Counted from the stretch's first letter, positions 25,362 to 34,769 are shown. The stretch: DNA of 60,561 nucleotides from Bacteroidaceae bacterium (GCA_017509605.1 JAFWPH010000011.1:1-60561), one strand, 5' to 3'. Program-made: numbers and translations. The notes: generated from the sequence alone by a model not told the origin.

Positions 25362-27638
25362 ATGAGAAGAATCATGTTTATGGCAGTATGTGCTGCCGTG
25401 TCTTTGTCGAACCATGTTGGGGTGAAAGCCCAACAAACTGCCGACACATTGAGAATCATTAACCTTCAGGGTGTGGAAGTGGTCACCACACGTGCCACCA
25501 AAACTACTCCTATGGCTTTCCGCGACATCAGCAAGGAGGAAATCAGTGAGACAAATTTCGGAAAGGACATCCCGTCGATATTGCAATTCACCCCTTCTGT
25601 GGTGAGCAGTAGCGACGCTGGTACGGGAATCGGATATACAGGAATACATATCCGTGGCACTGACCCTACACGTATTAACATCACAGCCAACGGCATACCG
25701 CTCAACGACTCAGAATCCCAATATCTCTATTTTGTCGATATCCCGGATTTCGCCTCCTCTGTGGAGAATATCCAGGTGCAGCGCGGAGTGGGTACGTCCA
25801 CCAACGGCGCGGGGGCTTTTGGCGCATCCATCAACATGCAGACACAGAATTTCTCTTTTGACCCCTATTTCAGAGTTGATGCTTCGGGCGGTTCCTATGG
25901 CTCACACAAGGAGACCCTCAGCTTCGGTACTGGTCTGCTCGGATCACATTGGTTTGTGGAGGGACGCCTTTCCAACATCGGCAGTGACGGATATATTGAC
26001 CGCGCGTCGGCCGACCTCAGCTCTTATTTCGTGCAGGCAGGCTACTACACAGATAACACCTTGCTCAAATTCATCACCACAAACGGTGTGGAGCGTACTT
26101 ATCACGCCTGGGACTACTCATCCAAAGAGCAATGGAAAACATACGGTCGGCGCTACAACCCCTCTGGTGCCTATACGGCAGCCGATGGAACGACAGCCTA
26201 CTATGATGACCAGATTGACTATTTCCACCAGCAACACTACCAACTCTCATGGAACCAGATACTAACTGACGCGCTCAAATTGAATGTAGGGCTTCATTAC
26301 ACGAACAATTTCGGTTACTACGAACAATACAAGGAGAGCCAGAAACTGTACAAATATCTGCTCAGTTCGGAACTTGGCTCCAAAACCGATCTTGTGCGCA
26401 GAAAGAATATCGACGGTGATTTCTATGGCTTTGTAGCGTCGCTCAACTACCGCAAGGGCAGGGTGGACGCCAATCTCGGTGGGGCGTGGAACAAACACGA
26501 TGCAGACCACTATGGAACGTTGGTCTGGATGCGTGAGTTCAAGGGCGATGTCAACCCAGGACACACCTATTATGACAACAACGGCAGGAAAATCGACGGC
26601 AACATCTATGGTAAGGTTAATTACAGGATATATAAAGGATTGACAGGATATGTAGACTTGCAGTATCGTCATGTCAACTACAGGATGACTGGTACGTCGC
26701 AGGAGTTTGACGACAACAAAGACCAGCGTCCTTTTGCCATTGATGTTAATTACGATTTCTTCAACCCCAAATTCGGCCTTTCATACCAGTTGAACCGTTC
26801 CCACCAGTTCTATGCATCCTACGGGTTGGCACACAAGGAGCCCACTCGTAATGATTTCGAAGACCAGATGGCTGAGTCGCAGGAGGTGATGCCTCGCTCC
26901 GAACGTCTCAATGACTTTGAGGCTGGTTATAAGTTCAACTCCCGTTACATCGACTTCTGCCTTAATCTTTATCACATGGGGTATGACAACCAATTCGTAC
27001 TCACTGGCGCACAGGACACCAATGGAGAGATGATTGCCCGCAACATCAAGGACAGTTACCGTATGGGTATCGAGGCTGAGTTGCAAGTACGTCCTTTCGC
27101 TGGTTTTGTATGGAACCTCAACGCCACCCTCAGTAGAAACCGTGCCAGGAACATGATGTTGAATGTGGTCGATGAGAATTGGGTAGAGTCATCAGTGAAT
27201 GTAGGGAACACCCATCTCGCCTATTCGCCCAACTTCATTCTCAACAACATCATCAGCTATGAGTATAAGGGATGGAAAGCCATGTTGATGAGCCAGTACG
27301 TCAGCAAGCAGTATATGACCAACTCAGACTTCCAGTCGTATGTGGATGAAGCCACAGGTGAGCATGTCAGTGCCATGATCGATGCGTTCTTCGTGAGCAA
27401 CTTTGACCTTTCCTACAGATTCAAATTGAAAGGTGTGAAACAAATCACGCTGGGTGCTACTGTCTATAACATCTTTGATGAGAAATACGAGAGTAATGGC
27501 AGTTGTTCAATGTATTTCAAGCAGGACGGCAATAAGGTGAAGGCTTTCCATGACGCTGATGCAGGATTCTGGTCTTGGTCCACCTATTCTTGCCAGGCGC
27601 CTATCCACTTCATGGCTCATTTGTCGTTCAACTTCTGA
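25362..27638 (+). CDS. TonB-dependent outer membrane receptor for thiamine
   Basis: The 758-residue product has a signal peptide (to about residue 24), a plug domain (about 35-160; IRGTDPTRINITANGIPLNDSES is typical), and a 22-strand-type barrel ending in a terminal Phe (HLSFNF). It lacks the N-terminal carboxypeptidase-like domain of SusC proteins, so it is a classic vitamin or siderophore-type receptor. The TPP riboswitch ahead of it and pnuT 10 bases after it indicate thiamine as substrate. TonB energy could come from the exbBD-tonB operon at 29.7-31.7 kb. Confidence 0.9.
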   Translation: MRRIMFMAVCAAVSLSNHVGVKAQQTADTLRIINLQGVEVVTTRATKTTPMAFRDISKEEISETNFGKDIPSILQFTPSVVSSSDAGTGIGYTGIHIRGTDPTRINITANGIPLNDSESQYLYFVDIPDFASSVENIQVQRGVGTSTNGAGAFGASINMQTQNFSFDPYFRVDASGGSYGSHKETLSFGTGLLGSHWFVEGRLSNIGSDGYIDRASADLSSYFVQAGYYTDNTLLKFITTNGVERTYHAWDYSSKEQWKTYGRRYNPSGAYTAADGTTAYYDDQIDYFHQQHYQLSWNQILTDALKLNVGLHYTNNFGYYEQYKESQKLYKYLLSSELGSKTDLVRRKNIDGDFYGFVASLNYRKGRVDANLGGAWNKHDADHYGTLVWMREFKGDVNPGHTYYDNNGRKIDGNIYGKVNYRIYKGLTGYVDLQYRHVNYRMTGTSQEFDDNKDQRPFAIDVNYDFFNPKFGLSYQLNRSHQFYASYGLAHKEPTRNDFEDQMAESQEVMPRSERLNDFEAGYKFNSRYIDFCLNLYHMGYDNQFVLTGAQDTNGEMIARNIKDSYRMGIEAELQVRPFAGFVWNLNATLSRNRARNMMLNVVDENWVESSVNVGNTHLAYSPNFILNNIISYEYKGWKAMLMSQYVSKQYMTNSDFQSYVDEATGEHVSAMIDAFFVSNFDLSYRFKLKGVKQITLGATVYNIFDEKYESNGSCSMYFKQDGNKVKAFHDADAGFWSWSTYSCQAPIHFMAHLSFNF

Positions 27639-27648
27639 TGTCGTTTTT

Positions 27649-28230
27649 ATGGACTGGACTTTTCTCGAGATATTCGGCACAATAGTAGGTCTTGTCTATT
27701 TATGGCTTGAGTATAAGGCGAGTATCTATCTATGGATTGCGAGTGTCATCATGCCCGCAATCAATCTGTTCGTCTATTTCAATGCGGGCCTTTACGCCGA
27801 TTTCGCAATGGACATCTACTACTTGCTCATTGCAGTCTATGGATGGATAGTTTGGAGATACGGACTGAAAAAGAAAGGGGATAGCGGGGGAAAGCCTGCC
27901 GCTATCACCCATTTGCCTTTTAGAACCCTATGTATATCGCTCCTTGTGTTTGTTGTGTTGTTTGTGGTTATCGCACAAGCTTTGATACATTTCACTAACA
28001 GCACGGTTCCGTGGTTGGATTCCTTTACCACTTCCCTCAGCATCATTGGTATGTGGACACTCGCCCGTAAGTACCTTGAACAGTGGCTGGTATGGATTGT
28101 GGTCGATGCAGTGAGCGCCTTCCTATACGCTTACAAGGGACTTTATTTCTACAGTGGGCTTTATTCTCTTTACACTGTTATCGCAATTTTGGGTTATCTC
28201 AAGTGGAAAAAGATGATGGAAATTGTGTAA
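27649..28230 (+). CDS. pnuT: Thiamine transporter PnuT (PnuC family)
   Basis: The 193-residue inner membrane protein has about seven hydrophobic segments and the PnuC-family features WLEYKASIYLW and WIVWRYGLKKK. PnuC relatives move vitamin precursors by facilitated diffusion with metabolic trapping; those under TPP riboswitches are assigned to thiamine. The ATG at 27649 lies 10 bases after the receptor stop. A thiamine pyrophosphokinase gene, the usual third partner that traps the vitamin, does not follow; a terminator does. Confidence 0.88.
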   Translation: MDWTFLEIFGTIVGLVYLWLEYKASIYLWIASVIMPAINLFVYFNAGLYADFAMDIYYLLIAVYGWIVWRYGLKKKGDSGGKPAAITHLPFRTLCISLLVFVVLFVVIAQALIHFTNSTVPWLDSFTTSLSIIGMWTLARKYLEQWLVWIVVDAVSAFLYAYKGLYFYSGLYSLYTVIAILGYLKWKKMMEIV

Positions 28231-28293
28231 CTTTGCCGTCATCAGTGAGATTATCAAGACCAGTACGATTCCAACAGATATCCATATCATTCA

Positions 28294-28328
28294 AAGACCG
28301 CCGTTAGACATCTGACGGCGGTCTTTTT
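28294..28328 (+). terminator. Rho-independent terminator after pnuT
   Basis: The stem AAAGACCGCCGT / ACGGCGGTCTTT (28294-28326) is followed by a run of T, about 60 bases after the pnuT stop. Confidence 0.9.
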
Positions 28329-28389
28329 TTTGCTGTGACCTGTGACAGTTGCGAGTTTGCACATGATTCTTACGTGGTGGGAGTGGCTT

Positions 28390-29094
28390 TCAGGAGGAAG
28401 TGTTTCTGGCGATAGACTCTCCCACGATGAGGTCAAACTGGGTAGTGACCTTGATGTTCTCACGGTTGCCGGGGACCAAAGTCACCTCGTGTCCCATGGC
28501 CTCGACCACTGAGGCGTCGTCGGTAAATGCCTCGACATACTCTTGTTCGTATGCTTTGTGAAGTAAATCGGCACGGAACACCTGTGGGGTCTGCACCAAT
28601 TTGTAATGGCTGCGAGGAACCGTCGTGGAGTGGAGGATGACCTCCTTTCCCGCTGATTGTGCAGGGAGTTGGCGCAGCGTATCCACCACATCGATTGCGG
28701 GTAAGGCCGCACCTGAAGCCATCGCCTCTGTGTAGCATCGGTCGATGACCTCCCTCTTCACAAAAGGACGCACACCATCGTGCACTCCAATGAGTTCAAC
28801 GTCAAGGTCAATCTTGTCCAGGCCGTTCTTCACAGAGTGGAAGCGTGTCTCACCACCATTGGCGATAGTCACAGGAACATGAAAATCGTGGTTTGTGGCC
28901 AGGTCCGTCCAGTATTCTTGTTGTGTGATGGGCAGCACCACCACAATCTGCATGCCGGGGTCATAGCGATGGAAGGCCTCGATGGTGCGCATCAGAATGG
29001 GTTTCCCGCTGATGGGCAGGAACTGCTTGGGGATATCGCTTCCCATGCGCAGGCCCTTTCCTCCTGCCACGATGATGACGGCTTTCCTCATCAT
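28390..29094 (-). CDS. ispD: 2-C-methyl-D-erythritol 4-phosphate cytidylyltransferase
   Basis: It makes CDP-methylerythritol in the non-mevalonate isoprenoid pathway. The 234-residue product has the nucleotidyltransferase P-loop [17 protein letters not shown] (about 10-26), the downstream VHDGVRPFV motif and the C-terminal [12 protein letters not shown] segment of IspD. The start ATG overlaps the stop of the DJ-1 gene (ATGA, 29091-29094), which supports coupling; a second ATG one codon later is possible. It is the last gene of the exbB-exbD-tonB-DJ-1-ispD run. Confidence 0.95.
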   Translation of the reverse strand: MMRKAVIIVAGGKGLRMGSDIPKQFLPISGKPILMRTIEAFHRYDPGMQIVVVLPITQQEYWTDLATNHDFHVPVTIANGGETRFHSVKNGLDKIDLDVELIGVHDGVRPFVKREVIDRCYTEAMASGAALPAIDVVDTLRQLPAQSAGKEVILHSTTVPRSHYKLVQTPQVFRADLLHKAYEQEYVEAFTDDASVVEAMGHEVTLVPGNRENIKVTTQFDLIVGESIARNTSS

Positions 29095-29639
29095 ACGCCG
29101 GTCACGAGCATACCGTCAGCCACTTGCTTGGCGACCTCATGTCCCTTAAAATGCTCGATGATGGCGTATCCTAAGAAGTAAGCCGCAGCAGGGCCTTTGC
29201 CTGTGAGGATATTGCCGTCCACCTCCACCATTTTGCCAGTGGGGGTTGCGCCTATCAGTTTGTCTTCGAAGCCGGGGTAGCAAGTGGCCTTTTTGCCTTT
29301 GAGCAGTCCAAGCAGACCGAGCACAAGCGGTGCCGCGCAGATGGCAGCAAGGGCCTTGCCTGCCTTGGCGTGCTCGATGAGCAGTTCACGGAGCGGAGCG
29401 TATGCATAAAGGTTGGTAGCTCCTGGAATGCCCCCGGGAAGTGCCAGCATTGTGGCGTTAGTGTAGTCGTTCTCCTCAAAGAGAGTGTCTGCGCAGATGC
29501 CCACACCATGTGCGCTGCGGACCACCAATTCGCCAGTAATGGAAACAATATTCACTTCGAGTCCAGCCCTACGGCAGGTATCGACTATTCCGAGTGCCTC
29601 GCACTCCTCAAATCCAGTTGCTAAAAATAAGTATATCAT
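29091..29639 (-). CDS. DJ-1/PfpI family protein (YajL-like)
   Basis: The 182-residue protein begins [17 protein letters not shown], with the conserved Glu. The nucleophile-elbow cysteine lies in [10 protein letters not shown] at about residue 104, the canonical DJ-1 arrangement. Family members act as glyoxalase/deglycase-like or oxidative-stress proteins; the activity here is not settled. It is 22 bases after tonB and overlaps ispD by four bases, so it should be cotranscribed with both. Confidence 0.92.
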   Translation of the reverse strand: MIYLFLATGFEECEALGIVDTCRRAGLEVNIVSITGELVVRSAHGVGICADTLFEENDYTNATMLALPGGIPGATNLYAYAPLRELLIEHAKAGKALAAICAAPLVLGLLGLLKGKKATCYPGFEDKLIGATPTGKMVEVDGNILTGKGPAAAYFLGYAIIEHFKGHEVAKQVADGMLVTGV

Positions 29640-29661
29640 AATGTTGTCTGTGTTGGAGTTG

Positions 29662-30630
29662 TCAGTTCAGTTTGAATTTATAAGTGATAGTACCGTTCTC
29701 GGCGTTGTTGGTGCCGGCAGAAAATCTGGATTGCCGTGCCGCTGCCAACGCCGCGTTGCGCAATGCCGCAGAGGTGGTGCCTGATTTCACAGTGGCGCTT
29801 GTCACTTTTCCTTCCTTGTTGACCACGATGTTGACCACCACGGTGCCCGAGCTGGTGTTGTCGGGGTAAGCAGGTTTTGCAAGGTAAACAGCCTTTCTGT
29901 TGCCCACATGCGCCTCTGTGCCTGTACCGCCTATTCCAGAAGTTGCGCCATGAGGAGCGTTCCCTGTTTCGACACCTTGAACGCCTTCTCCTGTGGTCTC
30001 TCCACGATTGCCATTGCCACGAGCCTTACCAAAGGCGCCTCCCACTTGGTCGGCAGCCTTGGCGGCAGCTTCCGCTTCTGCTTTTTTTCTGGCCTCCTCG
30101 GCTTTACGCTTGGCTTCAGCTTCGGCTTTGAGCCTTTCAGCCTCTGCTTTTTTCTTGGCTTCAGCCTCTGCCTTTTTTTTCGCTTCGGCCTCAGCTTCTG
30201 CCTTCTTCTTGGCCTCTGTTACTGCTTTCTTCTTGGCTTCCTCCTTCTTCTTGGGCTCGTCGGCGGCTATAGACTTGTCGTTGGTCTTCGAAGTGATGAG
30301 GGGGTCTTTCGTTGTTGGCGATTTAGTCTCTTGAGTTGGGGCAGTGGCCGTTGGCGTGGGTGGGGCGGAAGTTTGAGGGATGGGGTCTGCCACTTCCTCG
30401 TCGGGCGTTTCGGCATTGTTGTTGGTGCCAGGTTGCATGCTTCCCCCCTCATCGTCGCCTCCAGCATCGGGCACGTAGCCGAGCATCACTGGCACTCCCT
30501 CCTCTTCTGGCTTCTGTGCGAGGTTGAAACTCATCGAGGCGAAGAAGAGGAAGACCAGCAGTCCGAGATGTATGGCTATAGTCATTCCGGCTGCTTTGAG
30601 CTTGTCCTTTTTATGATTGTCGTTAGTCAT
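29662..30630 (-). CDS. tonB: TonB family energy transducer
   Basis: The 322-residue protein has an N-terminal membrane anchor at about residues 15-35 (AAGMTIAIHLGLLVFLFF). A Pro/Thr-rich stretch follows, then a long Ala/Lys/Glu helix (about 125-200, repeats of AEAEAKKK), a Gly-rich linker, and a C-terminal TonB domain (about 240-322, AYPDNTSSGTVVVNIVVNKEGKVTSATV). The charged helix resembles TolA and probably spans the periplasm. It lies three bases after exbD. It should pass proton-motive energy to TonB-dependent receptors. Confidence 0.92.
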   Translation of the reverse strand: MTNDNHKKDKLKAAGMTIAIHLGLLVFLFFASMSFNLAQKPEEEGVPVMLGYVPDAGGDDEGGSMQPGTNNNAETPDEEVADPIPQTSAPPTPTATAPTQETKSPTTKDPLITSKTNDKSIAADEPKKKEEAKKKAVTEAKKKAEAEAEAKKKAEAEAKKKAEAERLKAEAEAKRKAEEARKKAEAEAAAKAADQVGGAFGKARGNGNRGETTGEGVQGVETGNAPHGATSGIGGTGTEAHVGNRKAVYLAKPAYPDNTSSGTVVVNIVVNKEGKVTSATVKSGTTSAALRNAALAAARQSRFSAGTNNAENGTITYKFKLN

Positions 30631-30633
30631 AAG

Positions 30634-31050
30634 TTATGGTGTTCTGTCGGGTTGTCGTGTGGCGAGCACCATCTTGAGGTGGAGCTCATTGGCGATGTTC
30701 AGCACCTCAACAATGTTCTTGTATGGTACCACCTCGTCAGCGTAGAGCGAGACGTAAAGTTCTGTGGAGTCGTTCTGCTGCTGTGTGAGAAAATCGGGCA
30801 GTTGCTCGAGCGTGATGGGTTGTTCTGTGTCGTTACCCAGCGCAGCGTACATGTTCAGTTGGTTGTCGATGACCACTCTGGCTGAGGCTTTTGCCTGCGT
30901 TTGCTTGTTGCCTTGTGGAAGCAAGACCTTGATGGCGTTGGGCGACACCATGGTGCTGGTGATCATAAAGAAAATCAGCAGCAGGAAGATGATGTCGGTC
31001 ATCGAAGACATACTGAACACAGGGTTGGTTTTGGTTCTACGTTTAAGCAT
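30634..31050 (-). CDS. exbD: Biopolymer transport protein ExbD
   Basis: The 138-residue protein has a single membrane helix at about residues 15-37 (MTDIIFLLLIFFMITSTMV), including the conserved Asp of MTDIIFLL that carries protons. A small periplasmic domain with VIDNQLNMYAALGN follows. It sits between exbB and tonB with three-base gaps on each side. Confidence 0.93.
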   Translation of the reverse strand: MLKRRTKTNPVFSMSSMTDIIFLLLIFFMITSTMVSPNAIKVLLPQGNKQTQAKASARVVIDNQLNMYAALGNDTEQPITLEQLPDFLTQQQNDSTELYVSLYADEVVPYKNIVEVLNIANELHLKMVLATRQPDRTP

Positions 31051-31053
31051 ACC

Positions 31054-31698
31054 TTAGGCTTTATTGTGGTTGTTTTCGTTTTCGTTCATCAAATCCATGA
31101 AGGCGAGCGACTTCTGTTCAAGTTCATTCACGGTGCCATCGATTTTGGCCACCAGGTAGTTGTAGGCGAAGAGGGAGACGATGCCCACAATCAGACCTCC
31201 AACGGTGGTGACCATGGCTTCGTAGATGCCGCCTGCCAGCATGCTGATATCGATGTTGTTGCCGGCATTGCTCATCTGCCAGAAAGCCTTGACCATACCG
31301 GTGACGGTTCCAAGAAAGCCGAGCATGGGCGCTCCGCTGGCTATGGTGGACAGAACAGGCAGCCTTCGTTCAAGGTTGGCCACTTCCACGTTGCCTGTGT
31401 TCTCAATGGCTGTCTGTATGTCTTGTGCTGGTCTGCCTATACGGCTGATGCCTCTCTCCACCATACGTGCCGCCGGAGAGTTGGTGACACGGCAGAAATT
31501 AACAGCCGATTTGATGTCCTTTTCCTTCATGTAGTCTCTTATGCGTTCCATGAACAGAGGGTCGCTTTTGCTTGCCTTTCTGATGGCGATGAAACGCTCG
31601 AAGAAGATGTAGATAGCCAATACGGACATGATGCCCAGTACGATCATAATCCAACCGCCTTTGCTGGCGAGTTCCAGTAAACTCATTGATGATTCCAT
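31054..31698 (-). CDS. exbB: MotA/TolQ/ExbB proton channel protein
   Basis: The 214-residue protein has three membrane helices, near residues 10-30, 100-125 (LPVLSTIASGAPMLGFLGTVTGMV) and 145-175 (ALVTTVGGLIVGIVSLFAYNYL-like). The family's conserved LGFLGTVTGM segment is present. The ATG at 31698 (MESSMSLLELASKGG) is chosen over the longer frame to 31833, which runs through the upstream leader; MSLLEL at 31686 is also possible. It is the first gene of the exbB-exbD-tonB-DJ-1-ispD operon. Confidence 0.92.
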   Translation of the reverse strand: MESSMSLLELASKGGWIMIVLGIMSVLAIYIFFERFIAIRKASKSDPLFMERIRDYMKEKDIKSAVNFCRVTNSPAARMVERGISRIGRPAQDIQTAIENTGNVEVANLERRLPVLSTIASGAPMLGFLGTVTGMVKAFWQMSNAGNNIDISMLAGGIYEAMVTTVGGLIVGIVSLFAYNYLVAKIDGTVNELEQKSLAFMDLMNENENNHNKA

Positions 31699-31782
31699 TT
31701 CTTTTGAACTTATAAAATCGTTTTTTTTAATTGTCAATGTTACATTTTCTGTGAAAAATGCCCTATAAAGATGAAAATAACG

Positions 31783-31790
31783 TAATTTTG
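31783..31790 (+). promoter_or_regulatory. Probable nadK promoter -7 element
   Basis: TAATTTTG lies about 118 bases before the nadK start. No TTTG lies at the expected -33 position. Confidence 0.45.
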
Positions 31791-31908
31791 CGCACAAATG
31801 TATATAATTTGATTCAAATAGAAGTGTTTTCAAAGCTTAAAGTTGCTTTCAGAATACTTAAAGTATCTTTAATCGACGTTCGACACGTATAAAAATCATT
31901 CAGTGACA

Positions 31909-32790
31909 ATGAAGAAAAAGAGATTTGCCATATTTGGGAATGTGTATCAGGAGAAAAAGTCAATGGCCGTGCAGAAGATGTTCAATGTGCTTTTGGCGCA
32001 TGACGCGGAGCTGGCTGTGGAGCGGGGATTCCACAACTTTCTGACAGATGGACATAAGATAGATGTCCCACCCTGCAGTATTTTTGAAGGGAGTGATTTC
32101 GAGGCAGATATTGTCATCAGCATGGGAGGCGACGGTACATTCCTCAATGTGGCAAGTCGGGTGGGGAGCAAGCAGATACCCATACTTGGCGTGAACACCG
32201 GACGATTGGGCTTCCTCTCCTGCATCACGGCAGAGGATATCGAACCGATGATCGCTGAGATCTACGATGCCGACTATCTTGTAGCCGACCATTCGGTGCT
32301 GCAGGTCACATGCGATGAGGTACAACTTACTGGGTATCCGTTCGCGCTCAATGAGGTGTCGATTCTCAAACATGACAGCAGTTCGATGATCAGCATCAAC
32401 ACATGTATCAATAACGAGTACCTCACCACCTACCAGGCCGACGGACTCTTGGTCAGCACACCTACAGGTTCGACTGCTTACTCCTTGAGTGTCGGTGGAC
32501 CGGTCATCTACCCGCAGAGCGCCAATATACTCTTGACCCCCGTGGCACCGCATAGCCTCAATATGCGTCCCTTGGTGCTCAACGACAATGTTGAGGTGGA
32601 GATGAGAGTGGAGAGCCGTAGCCACAGTTTCCTGATTTCAATCGACGGACGTAGCCAGAGCTGCAGGGAAGGTGTTCACATCAAGGTAAGGAAAGCGCCT
32701 TTTGCAGTGAAGGTGATTTCGCGCAAGGGGCAGAGCTTCTTCTCCACAATCCGCCATAAAATGATGTGGGGTGCCGATAATCGCAATTAA
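31909..32790 (+). CDS. nadK: NAD kinase
   Basis: It phosphorylates NAD to NADP in the cytoplasm. The 293-residue product carries the hallmark GGDGT (in SMGGDGTFLNVA, about residue 76), GRLGFLS, NEVSILKHDSSSMI and the glycine-rich STPTGSTAYSLSVGGP loop. The ATG at 31909 (MKKKRFAIFGNVY) follows a GTG two codons upstream; the ATG is preferred. It faces away from the exbB operon. Confidence 0.95.
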   Translation: MKKKRFAIFGNVYQEKKSMAVQKMFNVLLAHDAELAVERGFHNFLTDGHKIDVPPCSIFEGSDFEADIVISMGGDGTFLNVASRVGSKQIPILGVNTGRLGFLSCITAEDIEPMIAEIYDADYLVADHSVLQVTCDEVQLTGYPFALNEVSILKHDSSSMISINTCINNEYLTTYQADGLLVSTPTGSTAYSLSVGGPVIYPQSANILLTPVAPHSLNMRPLVLNDNVEVEMRVESRSHSFLISIDGRSQSCREGVHIKVRKAPFAVKVISRKGQSFFSTIRHKMMWGADNRN

Positions 32791-32822
32791 TCGGAATTAA
32801 ATTGACAAAAAATCATAATTTA

Positions 32823-32855
32823 TTTGTTTTATTTATCAACTATTGATTATATTTG
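32823..32855 (+). promoter_or_regulatory. Promoter of the gene at 32892
   Basis: TTTG (32823-32826) and TATATTTG (32848-32855) with a 21-base spacer lie about 37 bases before the start codon. Confidence 0.6.
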
Positions 32856-32891
32856 CTTTGTATTTAGTAACAAACACATACCAAACATTAA

Positions 32892-33290
32892 ATGAAAACA
32901 ACTGATCCATTTGAGGATTTAGCGTTGGAGGTAACTCCGAAAGCAATTCTGCAAGGTGAAAGCACCGATGCCAAGAAACTGGGATTCCAAGAAGCACTCT
33001 CTGTTCTTAAGACTATCGTCAGCAACGACTACGATGTGCTGAAAATGGTGAGAAAGTACTTGCGAGAGAAGAATGCACAGAAAGACACAGGTCGTATCAA
33101 AGAAATCATCAACACTTTTAATGCCTACAGTAAAACTGTTCTTCAAGAGAAACTTGATGCCTTCAAGGCTGGCGCTGGGGAACTTTCTCCCTTGTCGGTC
33201 GATATGGTCAAGAAATTCTTCAAGACCAATAATGCTCCTGCTAAACTTGAGGACGCAGTGAATGCCTTTGTGAGTATCCTGAAAGATTGA
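32892..33290 (+). CDS. Small helical protein of unknown function
   Basis: The 132-residue product has no signal peptide or membrane segment and appears almost wholly alpha-helical (SVLKTIVSNDYDVLKMVRKYLREK; EIINTFNAYSKTVLQEKLDAF). It has its own promoter and ends 30 bases before the S41-like gene on the same strand. I do not recognise a family. Transcription with the lipoprotein gene that follows is likely. Confidence 0.78.
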   Translation: MKTTDPFEDLALEVTPKAILQGESTDAKKLGFQEALSVLKTIVSNDYDVLKMVRKYLREKNAQKDTGRIKEIINTFNAYSKTVLQEKLDAFKAGAGELSPLSVDMVKKFFKTNNAPAKLEDAVNAFVSILKD

Positions 33291-33320
33291 AGCCAACCTT
33301 GGCGGAAGAGTCATTGAGGA

Positions 33321-34640
33321 GTGAGAACGGGGCGATTACATATAGTCATATCATGTTTGTCGGCATTGTTGCTGACAAGTGTGCTTGGATCCTGTGGTGA
33401 GGACAGAACCTATCAATATGATGAGATCACCAGAGGTAATCATTGTATTGTGGAACTCCTTCAAACATACTATCTGTGGCCCGAAGAGTTGGAGACTGAT
33501 CTCGATTGGAAAGGCTATTTTGGCAATGGCGATACCTTTTTCAAGAAGGTGATCTCCAAGACCGACCCTTGGTCATATTGCACCATCGACTCGGTGGTCG
33601 AGGACAAGTTCGCACGCGGGTATTTCAACCATCTCAATTCATACGGTATGGATTTCGACGTGTTGACAGACCCGACAGGCTCCACAAGCCGCACCTTTGC
33701 ACGGGTGCTTTATGTGGCGTCTGGCTCACAAGCCGACAAAGCCGGTCTGAATCGTGGCGACTTCATTTCCTTTATCGGTCAAACCAGGGTGAGCTCGAGC
33801 AATGTGAAGAATATGGTCCGTGGCGACACCATTCAATTAACGGTCAATCATCTTGCCTACGATGCCGAAGAGGAACTCCTTTATTGGGCTGATACCACTG
33901 AGGTTGTCGTGGGAAAGTCTTCATACGTTGAGGACTACCCCTTTTTCGTGAATGAGGTCTTCGACTACAGGTCCAGAAGGGTCGCTTACCTGATGGTCAC
34001 TCGTCTTATCCCGGGACCCTACGAGACTGACTCCTCAAGTGTGAGATACCGTAACGACATGGATGCCATCTTCGCCGACTACAAGTCCGCAGGGGTCAAC
34101 GAACTGATTGTTGATTTGCGCTACTGTAACCATGGGGAGATGGATATGGCACAAAGGCTGGCGTCGTATATCGCGGCTTACAACCATGACGGTGAGGTCT
34201 TGGCCAACTCTATTTGGAGGGAAGACCTCAGTGCGAACAACACCTCATACAAGTACGATCTCTCTTTGACCGGTGGAAATGCGCTCGACCTCGACAGGGT
34301 GGTATTCATCACAGGACCTTACACAACAGGTCCTGCTGAATGGATAATCCATGGCCTACAACATACGATGGGGACCGACAATGTGCTTACCATCGGTGAG
34401 TTGACTGCTGGACAGAATGTGCTGACCACCCCCATCCCCACCGATTTCCACATGACCTTGTATCCCGTTGTGGCATATATGAGCGACGCTGAGGGGAACT
34501 ATGATTATTCCGCAGGCATAGAACCCACATTCCAGAACGACGAGTCCACCTATGTATATATGTATGAATACGGTTCTTTAGGCGAGATCCTCTTGCTCGA
34601 TGCCCTTTATGTCTTGTTTGAACTCGGAGAAGAAGAATAA
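33321..34640 (+). CDS. S41 (C-terminal processing) peptidase-like lipoprotein, catalytic residues apparently lost
   Basis: The 439-residue lipoprotein uses a GTG start (33321); no other start fits before its signal MRTGRLHIVISCLSALLLTSVLGSC. A helical N-terminal domain (about 35-110) precedes a PDZ-like domain (about 115-190, VASGSQADKAGLNRGDFISFIG) and an S41 fold (about 205-425). In active relatives the nucleophile lies in T-A-S-A-x-E; here the aligned segment reads YTTGPAEW. The general-base Lys of G-E-x-T-x-G-K-N is a Gln in IGELTAGQNV. Both dyad positions appear replaced, so it is probably a non-catalytic binding protein. Confidence 0.8.
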   Translation: MRTGRLHIVISCLSALLLTSVLGSCGEDRTYQYDEITRGNHCIVELLQTYYLWPEELETDLDWKGYFGNGDTFFKKVISKTDPWSYCTIDSVVEDKFARGYFNHLNSYGMDFDVLTDPTGSTSRTFARVLYVASGSQADKAGLNRGDFISFIGQTRVSSSNVKNMVRGDTIQLTVNHLAYDAEEELLYWADTTEVVVGKSSYVEDYPFFVNEVFDYRSRRVAYLMVTRLIPGPYETDSSSVRYRNDMDAIFADYKSAGVNELIVDLRYCNHGEMDMAQRLASYIAAYNHDGEVLANSIWREDLSANNTSYKYDLSLTGGNALDLDRVVFITGPYTTGPAEWIIHGLQHTMGTDNVLTIGELTAGQNVLTTPIPTDFHMTLYPVVAYMSDAEGNYDYSAGIEPTFQNDESTYVYMYEYGSLGEILLLDALYVLFELGEEE

Positions 34641-34724
34641 AATCATCTTTTTTATTGGTGGTTAGCAAAAAAGAGGTCTTTTTGCATCTCCGAAGTTACT
34701 CTTTTTCAGAAAAAACCGAATAAA

Positions 34725-34756
34725 TTTGTTTTTTCGCTCAACTATTCGTAATTTTG
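34725..34756 (+). promoter_or_regulatory. Promoter of yhhQ-queF
   Basis: TTTG (34725-34728) and TAATTTTG (34749-34756) are 20 bases apart. The start site would be near 34763, just before the preQ1 aptamer. Confidence 0.75.
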
Positions 34757-34769
34757 CACCCCGAATCAA

